Below are positions 62,037-64,000 of a stretch of DNA of 64,000 bases, piece after piece. Location of the stretch: positions 134,375-198,374 of the forward strand of contig NZ_JONR01000010.1 of the NCBI RefSeq assembly GCF_000711955.1. Reading direction: 5' to 3'. The notes beneath the pieces are model-generated. The model had not been told where the DNA came from and made no database searches. It saw nothing but the letters and a program-made list of their open reading frames with translations. Every line of letters starts with the position of its first letter. Position 1 is the first letter of the stretch. This DNA is from Nevskia soli DSM 19509 (GTDB taxonomy: Bacteria > Pseudomonadota > Gammaproteobacteria > Nevskiales > Nevskiaceae). The position numbers and the translations under genes are program-made.

Positions 62037-62834
62037 TCATGGCGGGACCGTGCCGGGCGCGGACAGCGTCAGCTCCAGGCACACATCGCCGAGCGGCTGC
62101 TTGTCCGGGCCGAAGCTGCGTTCGAACAGCGTGGCGCGGCCGTCGCGCCGGATCAGCAGCACGGTACTGGCGCGGGTGCCGTAGCGTTCGCTGCGGATGA
62201 AGGCGGGGGCCAGCATGCGTTCCATCTCCAGGCCGACACCGGTCTGCGGCAGTTCGGCATCACCGGCCTTGCGCTCGTCGGCCAGGGCTTCCAGCAGGGG
62301 GGTGATGTCTGCGTCCGCAGTGCCGTCCTGTGCCGACAGCCAGTCGCCCAGGCGTGCGCTCAGCTGCAGCGTCTTCGGCCAGGGTGCGTCATAGGGACCG
62401 TTGGAGATGCCATGGATGCCCGGCTGCACCGGCCGCGGCCGGGCTTCGTTGCGGTTGCTGACGAAAACCAGTTGCGCGCCGTCCCACAGCAACAGGTTGT
62501 GCGGCCCGTAGGCGTCGCGGGCGGCATGGATCCGCGCCGCCTCTTCAGCTGCCGGGACGTCGCCGATGGCGAAATCCTTGACCAGCGCCCCGCGCGAACG
62601 CGGCGCTGGAGCGAGGTGCGGTTCGCGCACATTGGTCACCGCCGCCAGCCGCGCCTTGCCCGACAGCGCCAGCCAGCTGCCGCCCTCGCGCAGGTCGCGG
62701 CCGCCCACCACCTCGGGCGCATCCGCCCACTGCGCCAGCGGCGCGGTCGGCCGGCCATGGAACTCGTCGCGGTTGGCGGCGAGCGCCAGCACGTAGTCGG
62801 GGTGGGCGTCCCAGGCGAAGGAAATGAGGCACAT
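62037..62834 (-). CDS. NRDE/TANGO2-family protein
   Basis: This 265-residue protein starts MCLISFAWDAHPDYVLALAANRDEFHGRP, with the NRDE motif and the conserved Cys2 that resembles an Ntn-hydrolase nucleophile. GSWLALSGKARLAAVTNVREP, VSNRNEARPRPVQPGIHGISNGPYDAPWPKT and YGTRASTVLLIRRDG follow. Eukaryotic TANGO2 is tied to heme and lipid handling, but the bacterial role is unknown. It is co-directional with the folB-like gene 25 bp downstream. Confidence 0.92.
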   Translation of the reverse strand: MCLISFAWDAHPDYVLALAANRDEFHGRPTAPLAQWADAPEVVGGRDLREGGSWLALSGKARLAAVTNVREPHLAPAPRSRGALVKDFAIGDVPAAEEAARIHAARDAYGPHNLLLWDGAQLVFVSNRNEARPRPVQPGIHGISNGPYDAPWPKTLQLSARLGDWLSAQDGTADADITPLLEALADERKAGDAELPQTGVGLEMERMLAPAFIRSERYGTRASTVLLIRRDGRATLFERSFGPDKQPLGDVCLELTLSAPGTVPP

Positions 62835-62896
62835 GCGTCATTTTATGATTGTCACGGTCAAAGGGTATGCTGCATACAAAAAGGACCTGCGACACG

Positions 62897-63748
62897 ATGA
62901 GCCCCCTGAACGAATACGAACACGAGCAGCTGGCGCTGATCCGCGCCTGGCGCGGCCAGCAGCCCGGCCTCGCCACCCGCACCATCGGCCACGCCACCGG
63001 CCCGCTGGCCAATGCCGCCGAGAAGATGGTGCCGACCCTGGCCCTGCGGCTGGCGCTGGACGCGGTGCATGCCACCGCCGTGCGGATCACTGACCGGCGC
63101 TCCATCCTCAAGCGCGGCGGCGTCGCCCACATCGAAGATCTGCGCCTTGTGGAGCTCGAAATCTGCGACCGCCTGGCGCAGCAGGTCAGTCGCCGCGCGG
63201 CCATGATGGCCGGGGGCAGTGGTGCCGTATTCGGCCTCGCCGGCGGCCTCGGCCTGATCGCCGATCTGCCGACCCTGCTGACCCTGACCTTCCGCACCAT
63301 CCACCGCATCGGCCTCTGCTACGGCGAAGACCTCGCCGCGCCGGAACGCCGCCGCCTGCCGGTGGCCGTGTTCGCCCTGGCCTCGGCCAACTCGATGCAG
63401 GAAAAAGCCGCCGCCCTGGCCGCGATCGACTCCGTCGGCGAAGTCGACGACACCATCGACCATGAGGCCGGCGTGGACGGCGTCAGCCGCGCCGCCCAGC
63501 GCGAACTGGCCAAGGACAGCGTCGCCTTCAGCCTCAACAACCTCGGCAAGAGCCTGGCCCGCAACCTGGGCTGGCGCAAGGCCGGCGAGTCCCTGCCGGT
63601 GATCGGCGCCCTGGTCGGCGGCTCCGTCAATGCCTGGTACCTGCGCGACCTTGCACGGTCGGCGCAGTACACCTTCCAGCTGCGCTGGCTGCGGCAGAAG
63701 TATGGGCATGAGCATGCGCTGCATATTGCCGGGGATGAGACGACGTAG
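62897..63748 (+). CDS. EcsC-family protein
   Basis: The ATG at 62897 gives 283 residues; the upstream open frame is unlikely to be translated. Hydrophobic alpha-helices are spaced by charged segments. VSRRAAMMAGGSGAVFGLAGGLGLIADLPTLLTLTFRTIHRIGLCYGEDL and LARNLGWRKAGESLPVIGALVGGSVNAWYLRDLARSAQYTFQLRWL are EcsC-like. In Bacillus, EcsC works with an ABC transporter; no such transporter gene is near. The function here is unknown. Confidence 0.85.
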   Translation: MSPLNEYEHEQLALIRAWRGQQPGLATRTIGHATGPLANAAEKMVPTLALRLALDAVHATAVRITDRRSILKRGGVAHIEDLRLVELEICDRLAQQVSRRAAMMAGGSGAVFGLAGGLGLIADLPTLLTLTFRTIHRIGLCYGEDLAAPERRRLPVAVFALASANSMQEKAAALAAIDSVGEVDDTIDHEAGVDGVSRAAQRELAKDSVAFSLNNLGKSLARNLGWRKAGESLPVIGALVGGSVNAWYLRDLARSAQYTFQLRWLRQKYGHEHALHIAGDETT

Positions 63749-63780
63749 GCGCTCTTCCGCACCACTCTCCGAACATCGTC

Positions 63781-63800
63781 ATTCCGGCGAAAGCCGGAAT
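63781..63800. repeat. CGTCAT...CCAG hairpin family, copy 2
   Basis: The perfect stem ATTCCGGC / GCCGGAAT has a GAAA tetraloop, flanked by CGTC and CCAG. The flanks match the copy at 34492-34511 (minus strand), but the stem bases differ in a pair-preserving way. Confidence 0.8.
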
Positions 63801-63858
63801 CCAGGCTTCGATGAATTTGGATTTCGGGTGAACTTATCTTGGAAGCGGAACCCCGTAG

Positions 63859-63885
63859 GGTGGAATAAGCGAAGCGCATTCCACC
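63859..63885. repeat. Palindromic element with AAGCGAAGCG loop, copy 3
   Basis: Stem GGTGGAAT / ATTCCACC encloses AAGCGAAGCGC. It shares its loop with the elements at 18231 and 37517 while the stem is different. It lies in the gene-free last 250 bp of the window. Confidence 0.85.
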
Positions 63886-63917
63886 TTCCGCCGTAGGCGG
63901 AACGCGGCTTTTCTTCT

Positions 63918-64000
63918 CACTCTGAAACTTCGGTGTACGCGCTAGCGCGCGAGGCGTTTAAGTCACAGATTGAAGTTGCGGTTCCGCCTTGAAGGCGGGT
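63918..64000 (-). repeat. 83-bp dispersed repeat, copy 2, cut by the window edge
   Basis: It is the inverted copy of 34679-34761. It may continue beyond the window. Confidence 0.85.

Overview
This is a GC-rich chromosomal window with dense, mostly operonic genes and no rRNA, tRNA, CRISPR array, integrase, transposase or phage gene that I can recognise. It looks gammaproteobacterial. The order lysM-dprA-smg-topA-tsaC-hemF, divergent from def-fmt-rsmB, is a known gammaproteobacterial arrangement. OxyR carries Cys199 and Cys208, and there are slt, cca, uppP, rlmA and yajQ genes. A wax-ester-synthase/DGAT gene, a type of malate dehydrogenase common in Xanthomonas and Burkholderia, and very high GC suggest the Nevskiales/Solimonadaceae or Xanthomonadales neighbourhood. 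That placement is an inference.

Layout. 1-5.2 kb: glutamate synthase gltB (its 5' end lies outside the window) and gltD. 5.5-9.3 kb: an operon of a lipoprotein sulfatase, a membrane-anchored formylglycine-generating enzyme and an NlpA/MetQ-type binding protein, which looks like sulfate-ester or sulfur scavenging. 9.4-14.7 kb: a YkgJ Cys-cluster protein, a VOC protein, small membrane proteins and a NarL-type two-component system with a membrane-protein gene behind it. 14.9-18.2 kb: a ccdAB toxin-antitoxin pair set directly in front of pyrF-hemE-acyltransferase. 18.4-24.6 kb: yajQ, a B12-binding radical SAM protein, rlmA, a WS/DGAT and a DUF1624-like membrane acyltransferase. 24.7-25.7 kb: a MarR gene with two small downstream genes, including a 54-residue membrane peptide, and two matching operators. 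25.7-30.3 kb: a lipid-modification cluster (FAD oxidase, DUF1365, cfa, DUF1475, DUF2062). 30.3-34.2 kb: tesA divergent from a YbbA/YbbP-like exporter, with overlapping start codons. 34.2-34.9 kb: a gene-free repeat cluster. 34.9-44.9 kb: mdh, a CorA-type transporter, rsmB, creD, fmt, def, lysM and dprA. 45-52.2 kb: smg, topA, tsaC, hemF, an ACT protein, oxyR and a CysZ/EI24 protein. 52.3-63.7 kb: two secreted proteins, slt, cca, small membrane proteins, uppP, a pteridine reductase, a folB-like gene, an NRDE protein and an EcsC protein.

The most unusual layer is repetitive. At least seven families of short palindromic elements are scattered between genes. Some have stems that differ between copies while the loop or flanks stay fixed. 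Several lie in or next to conserved genes: one element sits between gltB and gltD and again between def and fmt, where it supplies the end of def; another supplies part of the RsmB C-terminus; and HemF carries a roughly 43-codon in-frame insertion just before its most conserved motif. A 53-bp near-perfect palindrome flanked by TTA looks like a miniature transposable element.

The best candidates for a poorly described system are the sulfatase/FGE/NlpA operon, whose sulfatase has the non-standard motif C-A-I-T-R, and the MarR / small membrane peptide / small secreted protein unit.
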